The notes under the pieces: model-generated | Told to the model about the DNA's origin: nothing | Databases searched by the model: none | Seen by the model: the letters and a program-made list of their open reading frames with translations, nothing else | NCBI GenBank assembly: GCA_964017155.1 | Contig: OZ024862.1 | Location: forward strand, 250,501 to 314,500 | DNA: 64,000 nucleotides | Direction: 5' to 3' | Source: Oasisia sp. SBJ-2009 | Taxonomy: Eukaryota > Annelida > Polychaeta > Sabellida > Siboglinidae | Program-made: the position numbers and the translations under genes | Shown: positions 1-12,599 of the stretch, piece by piece | How positions within the stretch are numbered: the first letter of the stretch is position 1 | How the letters are laid out: each line of letters begins with the position of its first letter

Positions 1-1748
1 TCGAAGAAACCAACTGACCGTGCGCGTCGTCTTGCCAACTTTTGGAAACAAATCGAGGAAAACGACAAAGTCCGATCCGTCTACGGGGGATCAGTTGGGG
101 AAGTCTGTTTACATTCTTTTCAACAGAATTCCGTGCCGACCGCTGGATAAACGGCGGGAGTAATAATGAACCACTAACTAGATGAGGTGACGAGGCATTT
201 GGCGACCTTAACAGGGTGATAGTTGCACAAATCGAGCAAAACGACAAAGTCCGATCCGTCTACGGGGGATCAGTTGGGGAAGCGTAAATGTCTGTTTACA
301 TTCTTTTCAACAGAATTCCGTGCCGACCGCTGGGTAAACGGCGGGAGTAATAATGAACCACTAACTATATGAGGTGTCAAGACATTTGGCGACCTTAAAA
401 GGGTGATAGTTGCACAAATCGAGCAAAACGACAAAGTCCGATCCGTCTACGGGGGATCAGTTTTGAGAACCGAGAGAAACGGCCAAGTTCGACGCGCCGG
501 TCGGTCTTCTCGGGCGTATTCCACGCACGGAATGTAACTACGACTCTCTCGACGAAACCAACTGACCGTGCGCGTCGTCTTGCCAACTTTTGGAAACAAA
601 TCTAGGAAAACTACAAAGTCCGATCCGTCTACGGGGGATCAGTTGGGGAAGCGTAAATGTCTGTTTACATTCTTTTCAACAGAATACCGTGCCGACCGCT
701 GGGTAAACGGCGGGAGTAATAATGAACCACTAACTAGATGAGGTGACGAGGCATTTGGCGACCATAACAGGGTGATAGTTGCACAAATCGAGCAAAACGA
801 CAAAGTCCGATCCGTCTACGGGGGATCAGTTTTGATAATCGAGAGAAACGGCCAAGTTCGACGCGCCGGTCGGTCTTCTCGTGCGTATTCCACGCACGGA
901 GTGTAACTACGACTCTCTCGACGAAACCAACTGACCGTGCGCGTCGTCTTGCCAACTTTTGGAAACAAATCGAGGAAAACGACAAAGTCCGATCCGTCTA
1001 CGGGGGATTAGTTGGGGAAGCGTAAATTTCTGTTTACATTCTTTTCAACATAATTCCGTGCCGACCGCTGGGTAAACGGCGGGAGTAATAATGAACCACT
1101 AACTAGATGAGGTGACGAGGCATTTGGCGACCTTAACAGGGTGATAGTTGCACAAATCGAGCAAAACGACAAAGTCCGATCCGTCTACGGGGGATCAGTT
1201 TTGAGAATCGAGAGAAACGGCCAAGTTCGACGCGCCGGTCGGTCTTCTCGGGCGTATTCCACGCACGGAGTGTAACTACGACTCTCTCGAAGAAACCAAC
1301 TGACCGTGCGCGTCGTCTTGCCAACTTTTGGAAACAAATCGAGGAAAACGACAAAGTCCGATCCGTCTACGGGGGATCAGTTGGGGAAGTCTGTTTACAT
1401 TCTTTTCAACAGAATTCCGTGCCGACCGCTGGATAAACGGCGGGAGTAATAATGAACCACTAACTAGATGAGGTGACGAGGCATTTGGCGACCTTAACAG
1501 GGTGATAGTTGCACAAATCGAGCAAAACGACAAAGTCCGATCCGTCTACGGGGGATCAGTTGGGGAAGCGTAAATGTCTGTTTACATTCTTTTCAACAGA
1601 ATTCCGTGCCGACCGCTGGGTAAACGGCAGGAGTAATAATGAACCACTAACTATATGAGGTGTCAAGACATTTGGCGACCTTAAAAGGGTGATAGTTGCA
1701 CAAATCGAGCAAAACGACAAAGTCCGATCCGTCTACGGGGGATCAGTT
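1..1748. repeat. Left segment: AB' and ABB' units (369/548 bp)
   Basis: From base 1 the order is partial A, B, B', A, B', A, B', A, B, B'. The first ~460 bases recur 1286 bp downstream (about 1287-1748). Cores after B modules have gagC. Copies are slightly more eroded at the extreme left, for example ctaggaaaactac at 602. The segment from about 370 to 1810 recurs near 5068-6508 (offset 4698). Nothing but satellite is present. Confidence 0.85.
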
Positions 1749-4531
1749 TTGAGAATCGAGAGAAACGGCCAAGTTCGACGCGCCGGTCGGTCTTCTCGGG
1801 CGTATTCCACGCTCGGAGTGTAACTACGACTCTCTCGACGAAACCAACTGACCGTGCGCGTCGTCTTGCCAACTTTTGGAAACAAATCGAGGAAAACGAC
1901 AAAGTCCGATCCGTCTACGGGGGATCAGTTGGGGAAGTCTATTTACATTCTTTTCAACAGAATTCCGTGGCGACCGCTGGGTAAACGGCGGGAGTAATAA
2001 CGAACCACTAACTAGATGAGGTGTCAAGACATTTGGCGACCTTAACAGGGTGATAGTTGCACAAATCGAGCAAAACGACAAAGTCCGATCCGTCTACGGG
2101 GGATCAGTTTTGAGAATCGAGAGAAACGGCCAAGTTCGACTCGCCGGTCGGTCTTCTCGGGCGTATTCCACGGACGGAGTGTAACTACGACTCTCTCGAC
2201 GAAACCAACTGACCGTGCGCGTCGTCTTGCCAACTTTTGGAAACAAATCGAGGAAAACGACAAAGTCCGATCCGTCTACGGGGGATCAGTTTTGAGAATC
2301 GAGAGAAACGGCCAAGTTCGACGCGCCGGTCGGTCTTCTCGGGCGTATTCCACGCTCGGAGTGTAACTACGACTCTCTCGACGAAACCAACTGACCGTGC
2401 GCGTCGTCTTGCCAACTTTTGGAAACAAATCGAGGAAAACGACAAAGTCCGATCCGGCTACGGGGGATCAGTTGGGGAAGTATGTTTACATTCTTTTCAA
2501 CAGAATTCCGTGCCGACCGCTGGGTAAACGGCGGGAGTAATAATGAACCACTAACTAAATGAGGTGACGAGGCATTTGGCGACCTTAACAGGGTGATAGT
2601 TGCACAAATCGAGGAAAACGACAAAGTCCGATCCGTCTACGGGGGATCAGTTTTGAGAATCGAGAGAAACGGCCAAGTTCGACGCGCCGGTCGGTCTTCT
2701 CGGGCGTGTGCCACGCAAGGGGTGTAACTACGACTCTCTCGACGAAACCAACTGACCGTGCGCGTCGTCTTGCCAACTTTTGGAAACAAATCGAGGAAAA
2801 CGACAAAGTCCGATCCGTCTACGGGGGATCAGTTTTGAGAATCGAGAGAAACGGCCAAGTTCGACGCGCCGGTCGGTCTTCTCGGGCGTATTCCACGCTC
2901 GGAGTGTAACTACGACTCTCTCGACGAAACCAACTGACCGTGCGCGTCGTCTTGCCAACTTTTGGAAACAAATCGAGGAAAACGACAAAGTCCGATCCGT
3001 CTACGGGGGATCAGTTGGGGAAGTCTATTTACATTCTTTTCAACAGAATTCCGTGGCGACCGCTGGGTAAACGGCGGGAGTAATAACGAACCACTAACTA
3101 GATGAGGTGTCAAGACATTTGGCGACCTTAACAGGGTGATAGTTGCACAAATCGAGCAAAACGACAAAGTCCGATCCGTCTACGGGGGATCAGTTTTGAG
3201 AATCGAGAGAAACGGCCAAGTTCGACTCGCCGGTCGGTCTTCTCGGGCGTATTCCACGGACGGAGTGTAACTACGACTCTCTCGACGAAACCAACTGACC
3301 GTGCGCGTCGTCTTGCCAACTTTTGGAAACAAATCGAGGAAAACGACAAAGTCCGATCCGTCTACGGGGGATCAGTTTTGAGAATCGAGAGAAACGGCCA
3401 AGTTCGACGCGCCGGTCGGTCTTCTCGGGCGTATTCCACGCTCGGAGTGTAACTACGACTCTCTCGACGAAACCAACTGACCGTGCGCGTCGTCTTGCCA
3501 ACTTTTGGAAACAAATCGAGGAAAACGACAAAGTCCGATCCGGCTACGGGGGATCAGTTGGGGAAGTATGTTTACATTCTTTTCAACAGAATTCCGTGCC
3601 GACCGCTGGGTAAACGGCGGGAGTAATAATGAACCACTAACTAAATGAGGTGACGAGGCATTTGGCGACCTTAACAGGGTGATAGTTGCACAAATCGAGG
3701 AAAACGACAAAGTCCGATCCGTCTACGGGGGATCAGTTTTGAGAATCGAGAGAAACGGCCAAGTTCGACGCGCCGGTCGGTCTTCTCGGGCGTGTGCCAC
3801 GCAAGGGGTGTAACTACGACTCTCTCGACGAAACCAACTGACCGTGCGCGTCGTCTTGCCAACTTTTGGAAACAAATCGAGGAAAACGACAAAGTCCGAT
3901 CCGTCTACGGGGGATCAGTTTTGAGAATCGAGAGAAACGGCCAAGTTCGACGCGCCGGTCGGTCTTCTCGGGCGTATTCCACGCTCGGAGTGTAACTACG
4001 ACTCTCTCGACGAAACCAACTGACCGTGCGCGTCGTCTTGCCAACTTTTGGAAACAAATCGAGGAAAACGACAAAGTCCGATCCGTCTACGGGGGATCAG
4101 TTGGGGAAGTCTATTTACATTCTTTTCAACAGAATTCCGTGGCGACCGCTGGGTAAACGGCGGGAGTAATAACGAACCACTAACTAGATGAGGTGTCAAG
4201 ACATTTGGCGACCTTAACAGGGTGATAGTTGCACAAATCGAGCAAAACGACAAAGTCCGATCCGTCTACGGGGGATCAGTTTTGAGAATCGAGAGAAACG
4301 GCCAAGTTCGACTCGCCGGTCGGTCTTCTCGGGCGTATTCCACGGACGGAGTGTAACTACGACTCTCTCGACGAAACCAACTGACCGTGCGCGTCGTCTT
4401 GCCAACTTTTGGAAACAAATCGAGGAAAACGACAAAGTCCGATCCGTCTACGGGGGATCAGTTTTGAGAATCGAGAGAAACGGCCAAGTTCGACGCGCCG
4501 GTCGGTCTTCTCGGGCGTATTCCACGCAAGG
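1711..4531. repeat. AAB trimer region, 1086 bp higher-order repeat (~2.6 copies)
   Basis: The module order is A B A A B A A B A A B and so on. Subtype markers repeat every 1086 bp, which is two 543 bp AAB trimers with alternating marker sets (tatgttt with ccggctac, then tctattt with gtggcgacc). The match at offset 1086 starts near 1711 after a core difference and stops where ccacgctcgg (about 3440) meets ccacgcaagg (about 4526). Inferred origin: two rounds of unequal crossover. Confidence 0.85.
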
Positions 4532-4824
4532 GGTGTAACTACGACTCTCTCGACGAAACCAACTGACCGTGCGCGTCGTCTTGCCAACTTTTGGAAACAA
4601 ATCGAGGAAAACGACAAAGTCCGATCCGTCTACGGGGGATCAGTTGGGGAAGTCTGTTTACATTCTTTTTAACAGAATTCCGTGCCGACCGCTGGGTAAA
4701 CGGCGGGAGTAATAATGAACCACTAACTAGATGAGGTGACGATGCATTTGGCGACCTTAACAGGGTGATAGTTGCACAAATCGAGGAAAACGACAAAGTC
4801 CGATCCGTCTACGGGGGATCAGTT

Positions 4825-4934
4825 TTGAGAATCGAGAGAAACGGCCAAGTTCGACGCGCCGGTCGGTCTTCTCGGGCGTATTCCACGCACGGAGTGTAAC
4901 TACGACTCTCTCGACGAAACCAACTTTTGGAAAC
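4825..4934 (+). repeat. A-short module: 25 bp deletion between CCAAC repeats
   Basis: This A copy lacks module positions 101-125, so aaaccaac joins directly to ttttggaaac. In full A the missing stretch is flanked by the 5 bp direct repeat ccaac, and one repeat remains. That is the signature of a slippage or microhomology deletion. Identical copies begin at about 8076, 11145, 11663, 13628, 16149, 19031, 19549, 22252, 22770, 24374, 27256 and 27774, thirteen in all, and none lies beyond 28 kb. All fit one deletion event spread by later duplication. Confidence 0.93.
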
Positions 4935-6080
4935 AAATCGAGGAAAACGACAAAGTCCGATCCGTCTACGGGGGATCAGTTGGGGAAGTCTGTTTACATT
5001 CTTTTCAACAGAATTCCGTGGCGACCGCTGGGTAAACGGCGGGAGTAATAACGAACCACTAACTAGATGAGGTGTCAAGACATTTGGCGACCTTAACAGG
5101 GTGATAGTTGCACAAATCGAGCAAAACGACAAAGTCCGATCCGTCTACGGGGGATCAGTTTTGAGAACCGAGAGAAACGGCCAAGTTCGACGCGCCGGTC
5201 GGTCTTCTCGGGCGTATTCCACGCACGGAATGTAACTACGACTCTCTCGACGAAACCAACTGACCGTGCGCGTCGTCTTGCCAACTTTTGGAAACAAATC
5301 GAGGAAAACGACAAAGTCCGATCCGTCTACGGGGGATCAGTTGGGGAAGCGTAAATGTCTGTTTACATTCTTTTCAACAGAATTCCGTGCCGACCGCTGG
5401 GGAAACGGCGGGAGTAATAATGAACCACTAACTAGATGAGGTGACGAGGCATTTGGCGACCATAACAGGGTGATAGTTGCACAAATCGAGCAAAACGACA
5501 AAGTCCGATCCGTCTACGGGGGATCAGTTTTGATAATCGAGAGAAACGGCCAAGTTCGACGCGCCGGTCGGTCTTCTCGTGCGTATTCCACGCACGGAGT
5601 GTAACTACGACTCTCTCGACGAAACCAACTGACCGTGCGCGTCGTCTTGCCAACTTTTGGAAACAAATCGAGGAAAACGACAAAGTCCGATCCGTCTACG
5701 GGGGATTAGTTGGGGAAGCGTAAATTTCTGTTTACATTCTTTTCAACAGAATTCCGTGCCGACCGCTGGGTAAACGGCGGGAGTAATAATGAACCACTAA
5801 CTAGATGAGGTGACGAGGCATTTGGCGACCTTAACAGGGTGATAGTTGCACAAATCGAGCAAAACGACAAAGTCCGATCCGTCTACGGGGGATCAGTTTT
5901 GAGAATCGAGAGAAACGGCCAAGTTCGACGCGCCGGTCGGTCTTCTCGGGCGTATTCCACGCACGGAGTGTAACTACGACTCTCTCGAAGAAACCAACTG
6001 ACCGTGCGCGTCGTCTTGCCAACTTTTGGAAACAAATCGAGGAAAACGACAAAGTCCGATCCGTCTACGGGGGATCAGTT

Positions 6081-6399
6081 GGGGAAGTCTGTTTACATTC
6101 TTTTCAACAGAATTCCGTGCCGACCGCTGGATAAACGGCGGGAGTAATAATGAACCACTAACTAGATGAGGTGACGAGGCATTTGGCGACCTTAACAGGG
6201 TGATAGTTGCACAAATCGAGCAAAACGACAAAGTCCGATCCGTCTACGGGGGATCAGTTGGGGAAGCGTAAATGTCTGTTTACATTCTTTTCAACAGAAT
6301 TCCGTGCCGACCGCTGGGTAAACGGCGGGAGTAATAATGAACCACTAACTATATGAGGTGTCAAGACATTTGGCGACCTTAAAAGGGTGATAGTTGCAC
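6081..6399 (+). repeat. Adjacent B and B' without intervening A
   Basis: B (6081-6212), core and B' (6260-6399) follow one another directly. The same BB' arrangement is seen at 97-415, 1383-1701, 9332-9650 and 52422-52740. Four fall in the related left blocks and one at a duplication junction near 52.6 kb. They mark unequal exchanges using the 47 bp core as homology. Confidence 0.9.
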
Positions 6400-9300
6400 A
6401 AATCGAGCAAAACGACAAAGTCCGATCCGTCTACGGGGGATCAGTTTTGAGAATCGAGAGAAACGGCCAAGTTCGACGCGCCGGTCGGTCTTCTCGGGCG
6501 TATTCCACGGACGGAGTGTAACTACGACTCTCTCGACGAAACCAACTGACCGTGCGCGTCGTCTTGCCAACTTTTGGAAACAAATCGAGGAAAACGACAA
6601 AGTCCGATCCGTCTACGGGGGATCAGTTTTGAGAATCGAGAGAAACGGCCAAGTTCGACGCGCCGGTCGGTCTTCTCGGGCGTATTCCACGCTCGGAGTG
6701 TAACTACGACTCTCTCGACGAAACCAACTGACCGTGCGCGTCGTCTTGCCAACTTTTGGAAACAAATCGAGGAAAACGACAAAGTCCGATCCGTCTACGG
6801 GGGATCAGTTGGGGAAGTCTATTTACATTCTTTTCAACAGAATTCCGTGGCGACCGCTGGGTAAACGGCGGGAGTAATAACGAACCACTAACTATATGAG
6901 GTGTCAAGACATTTGGCGACCTTAACAGGGTGATAGTTGCACAAATCGAGCAAAACGACAAAGTCCGATCCGTCTACGGGGGATCAGTTTTGAGAATCGA
7001 GAGAAACGGCCAAGTTCGACGCGCCGGTCGGTCTTCTCGGGCGTATTCCACGGACGGAGTGTAACTACGACTCTCTCGACGAAACCAACTGACCGTGCGC
7101 GTCGTCTTGCCAACTTTTGGAAACAAATCGAGGAAAACGACAAAGTCCGATCCGTCTACGGGGGATCAGTTTTGAGAATCGAGAGAAACGGCCAAGTTCG
7201 ACGCGCCGGTCGGTCTTCTCGGGCGTATTCCACGCTCGGAGTGTAACTACGACTCTCTCGACGAAACCAACTGACCGTGCGCGTCGTCTTGCCAACTTTT
7301 GGAAACAAATCGAGGAAAACGACAAAGTCCGATCCGTCTACGGGGGATCAGTTGGGGAAGTCTATTTACATTCTTTTCAACAGAATTCCGTGGCGACCGC
7401 TGGGTAAACGGCGGGAGTAATAACGAACCACTAACTAGATGAGGTGTCAAGACATTTGGCGACCTTAACAGGGTGATAGTTGCACAAATCGAGCAAAACG
7501 ACAAAGTCCGATCCGTCTACGGGGGATCAGTTTTGAGAATCGAGAGAAACGGCCAAGTTCGACTCGCCGGTCGGTCTTCTCGGGCGTATTCCACGGACGG
7601 AGTGTAACTACGACTCTCTCGACGAAACCAACTGACCGTGCGCGTCGTCTTGCCAACTTTTGGAAACAAATCGAGGAAAACGACAAAGTCCGATCCGTCT
7701 ACGGGGGATCAGTTTTGAGAATCGAGAGAAACGGCCAAGTTCGACGCGCCGGTCGGTCTTCTCGGGCGTATTCCACGCAAGGGGTGTAACTACGACTCTC
7801 TCGACGAAACCAACTGACCGTGCGCGTCGTCTTGCCAACTTTTGGAAACAAATCGAGGAAAACGACAAAGTCCGATCCGTCTACGGGGGATCAGTTGGGG
7901 AAGTCTGTTTACATTCTTTTTAACAGAATTCCGTGCCGACCGCTGGGTAAACGGCGGGAGTAATAATGAACCACTAACTAGATGAGGTGACGATGCATTT
8001 GGCGACCTTAACAGGGTGATAGTTGCACAAATCGAGGAAAACGACAAAGTCCGATCCGTCTACGGGGGATCAGTTTTGAGAATCGAGAGAAACGGCCAAG
8101 TTCGACGCGCCGGTCGGTCTTCTCGGGCGTATTCCACGCACGGAGTGTAACTACGACTCTCTCGACGAAACCAACTTTTGGAAACAAATCGAGGAAAACG
8201 ACAAAGTCCGATCCGTCTACGGGGGATCAGTTGGGGAAGTCTGTTTACATTCTTTTCAACAGAATTCCGTGGCGACCGCTGGGTAAACGGCGGGAGTAAT
8301 AACGAACCACTAACTAGATGAGGTGTCAAGACATTTGGCGACCTTAACAGGGTGATAGTTGCACAAATCGAGCAAAACGACAAAGTCCGATCCGTCTACG
8401 GGGGATCAGTTTTGAGAACCGAGAGAAACGGCCAAGTTCGACGCGCCGGTCGGTCTTCTCGGGCGTATTCCACGCACGGAATGTAACTACGACTCTCTCG
8501 ACGAAACCAACTGACCGTGCGCGTCGTCTTGCCAACTTTTGGAAACAAATCGAGGAAAACGACAAAGTCCGATCCGTCTACGGGGGATCAGTTGGGGAAG
8601 CGTAAATGTCTGTTTACATTCTTTTCAACAGAATTCCGTGCCGACCGCTGGGGAAACGGCGGGAGTAATAATGAACCACTAACTAGATGAGGTGACGAGG
8701 CATTTGGCGACCATAACAGGGTGATAGTTGCACAAATCGAGCAAAACGACAAAGTCCGATCCGTCTACGGGGGATCAGTTTTGATAATCGAGAGAAACGG
8801 CCAAGTTCGACGCGCCGGTCGGTCTTCTCGTGCGTATTCCACGCACGGAGTGTAACTACGACTCTCTCGACGAAACCAACTGACCGTGCGCGTCGTCTTG
8901 CCAACTTTTGGAAACAAATCGAGGAAAACGACAAAGTCCGATCCGTCTACGGGGGATTAGTTGGGGAAGCGTAAATTTCTGTTTACATTCTTTTCAACAG
9001 AATTCCGTGCCGACCGCTGGGTAAACGGCGGGAGTAATAATGAACCACTAACTAGATGAGGTGACGAGGCATTTGGCGACCTTAACAGGGTGATAGTTGC
9101 ACAAATCGAGCAAAACGACAAAGTCCGATCCGTCTACGGGGGATCAGTTTTGAGAATCGAGAGAAACGGCCAAGTTCGACGCGCCGGTCGGTCTTCTCGG
9201 GCGTATTCCACGCACGGAGTGTAACTACGACTCTCTCGAAGAAACCAACTGACCGTGCGCGTCGTCTTGCCAACTTTTGGAAACAAATCGAGGAAAACGA

Positions 9301-11144
9301 CAAAGTCCGATCCGTCTACGGGGGATCAGTTGGGGAAGTCTGTTTACATTCTTTTCAACAGAATTCCGTGCCGACCGCTGGATAAACGGCGGGAGTAATA
9401 ATGAACCACTAACTAGATGAGGTGACGAGGCATTTGGCGACCTTAACAGGGTGATAGTTGCACAAATCGAGCAAAACGACAAAGTCCGATCCGTCTACGG
9501 GGGATCAGTTGGGGAAGCGTAAATGTCTGTTTACATTCTTTTCAACAGAATTCCGTGCCGACCGCTGGGTAAACGGCGGGAGTAATAATGAACCACTAAC
9601 TATATGAGGTGTCAAGACATTTGGCGACCTTAAAAGGGTGATAGTTGCACAAATCGAGCAAAACGACAAAGTCCGATCCGTCTACGGGGGATCAGTTTTG
9701 AGAATCGAGAGAAACGGCCAAGTTCGACGCGCCGGTCGGTCTTCTCGGGCGTATTCCACGGACGGAGTGTAACTACGACTCTCTCGACGAAACCAACTGA
9801 CCGTGCGCGTCGTCTTGCCAACTTTTGGAAACAAATCGAGGAAAACGACAAAGTCCGATCCGTCTACGGGGGATCAGTTTTGAGAATCGAGAGAAACGGC
9901 CAAGTTCGACGCGCCGGTCGGTCTTCTCGGGCGTATTCCACGCTCGGAGTGTAACTACGACTCTCTCGACGAAACCAACTGACCGTGCGCGTCGTCTTGC
10001 CAACTTTTGGAAACAAATCGAGGAAAACGACAAAGTCCGATCCGTCTACGGGGGATCAGTTGGGGAAGTCTATTTACATTCTTTTCAACAGAATTCCGTG
10101 GCGACCGCTGGGTAAACGGCGGGAGTAATAACGAACCACTAACTATATGAGGTGTCAAGACATTTGGCGACCTTAACAGGGTGATAGTTGCACAAATCGA
10201 GCAAAACGACAAAGTCCGATCCGTCTACGGGGGATCAGTTTTGAGAATCGAGAGAAACGGCCAAGTTCGACGCGCCGGTCGGTCTTCTCGGGCGTATTCC
10301 ACGGACGGAGTGTAACTACGACTCTCTCGACGAAACCAACTGACCGTGCGCGTCGTCTTGCCAACTTTTGGAAACAAATCGAGGAAAACGACAAAGTCCG
10401 ATCCGTCTACGGGGGATCAGTTTTGAGAATCGAGAGAAACGGCCAAGTTCGACGCGCCGGTCGGTCTTCTCGGGCGTATTCCACGCTCGGAGTGTAACTA
10501 CGACTCTCTCGACGAAACCAACTGACCGTGCGCGTCGTCTTGCCAACTTTTGGAAACAAATCGAGGAAAACGACTAAGTCCGATCCGGCTACGGGGGATC
10601 AGTTGGGGAAGTATGTTTACATTCTTTTCAACAGAATTCCGTGCCGACCGCTGGGTAAACGGCGGGAGTAATAATGAACCACTAACTAAATGAGGTGACG
10701 AGGCATTTGGCGACCTTAACAGGGTGATAGTTGCACAAATCGAGGAAAACGACAAAGTCCGATCCGTCTACGGGGGATCAGTTTTGAGAATCGAGAGAAA
10801 CGGCCAAGTTCGACGCGCCGGTCGGTCTTCTCGGGCGTGTGCCACGCAAGGGGTGTAACTACGACTCTCTCGACGAAACCAACTGACCGTGCGCGTCGTC
10901 TTGCCAACTTTTGGAAACAAATCGAGGAAAACGACAAAGTCCGATCCGTCTACGGGGGATCAGTTGGGGAAGTCTATTTACATTCTTTTCAACAGAATTC
11001 CGTGCCGACCGCTGGGTAAACGGCGGGAGTAATAATGAACCACTAACTAGATGAGGTGACGATGCATTTGGCGACCTTAACAGGGTGATAGTTGCACAAA
11101 TCGAGGAAAACGACAAAGTCCGATCCGTCTACGGGGGATCAGTT

Positions 11145-12541
11145 TTGAGCATCGAGAGAAACGGCCAAGTTCGACGCGCCGGTCGGTCTTCTCGGGCGTA
11201 TTCCACGCACGGAGTGTAACTACGACTCTCTCGACGAAACCAACTTTTGGAAACAAATCGAGGAAAACGACAAAGTCCGATCCGTCTACGGGGGATCAGT
11301 TTTGAGAATCGAGAGAAACGGCCAAGTTCGACGCGCCGGTCGGTCTTCTCGGGCGTATTCCACGCACGGAGTGTAACTACGACTCTCTCGACTAAACCAA
11401 CTGACCGTGCGCGTCGTCTTGCCAACTTTTGGAAACAAATCGAGGAAAACGACAAAGTCCGATCCGGCTACGGGGGATCAGTTGGGGAAGTATGTTTACA
11501 TTCTTTTCAACAGAATTCCGTGCCGACCGCTGGGTAAACGGCGGGAGTAATAATGAACCACTAACTAGATGAGGTGACGAGGCATTTGGCGACCTTAACA
11601 GGGTGATAGTTGCACAAATCGAGGAAAACGACAAAGTCCGATCCGTCTACGGGGGATCAGTTTTGAGAATCGAGAGAAACGGCCAAGTTCGACGCGCCGG
11701 TCGGTCTTCTCGGGCGTATTCCACGCACGGAGTGTAACTACGACTCTCTCGACGAAACCAACTTTTGGAAACAAATCGAGGAAAACGACAAAGTCCGATC
11801 CGTCTACGGGGGATCAGTTTTGAGAATCGAGAGAAACGGCCAAGTTCGACGCGCCGGTCGGTCTTCTCGGGCGTATTCCACGCACGGAGTGTAACTACGA
11901 CTCTCTCGACTAAACCAACTGACCGTGCGCGTCGTCTTGCCAACTTTTGGAAACAAATCGAGGAAAACGACAAAGTCCGATCCGGCTACGGGGGATCAGT
12001 TGGGGAAGTATGTTTACATTCTTTTCAACAGAATTCCGTGCCGACCGCTGGGTAAACGGCGGGAGTAATAATGAACCACTAACTAAATGAGGTGACGAGG
12101 CATTTGGCGACCTTAACAGGGTGATAGTTGCACAAATCGAGGAAAACGACAAAGTCCGATCCGTCTACGGGGGATCAGTTTTGAGAATCGAGAGAAACGG
12201 CCAAGTTCGACGCGCCGGTCGGTCTTCTCGGGCGTGTGCCACGCAAGGGGTGTAACTACGACTCTCTCGACGAAACCAACTGACCGTGCGCGTCGTCTTG
12301 CCAACTTTTGGAAACAAATCGAGGAAAACGACAAAGTCCGATCCGGCTACGGGGGATCAGTTGGGGAAGTATGTTTACATTCTTTTCAACAGAATTCCGT
12401 GCCGACCGCTGGGTAAACGGCGGGAGTAATAATGAACCACTAACTAAATGAGGTGACGAGGCATTTGGCGACCTTAACAGGGTGATAGTTGCACAAATCG
12501 AGGAAAACGACAAAGTCCGATCCGTCTACGGGGGATCAGTT
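11145..12541. repeat. 518 bp (A-short, A, B) and 361 bp (A, B) tandem duplications
   Basis: A-short/A/B units begin at 11145 and 11663 and are nearly identical. They share tcgactaaacc, ccggctac and tatgtttac, and differ mainly by gagCatcg in the first and gaggtgacg context markers. An A (cgtgtgcc form)/B dimer is then present twice (about 12181 and 12542 starts). A closely related arrangement recurs at 22252-23290. Confidence 0.85.
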
Positions 12542-12599
12542 TTGAGAATCGAGAGAAACGGCCAAGTTCGACGCGCCGGTCGGTCTTCTCGGGCGTGTG

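Larger units (their letters stand above)
3815..10571. repeat. 3251 bp block in tandem duplication
   Basis: About 3815-7065 and 7066-10571 share the same order of modules and private markers at offset 3251. Examples are the A-short at 4825/8076, gagaaccgag at 5163/8414, gataatcgag at 5532/8783, gggggattag at 5701/8952 and the BB' pair at 6081/9332. The match ends where the second copy reads gactaagtcc (about 10571). Confidence 0.88.
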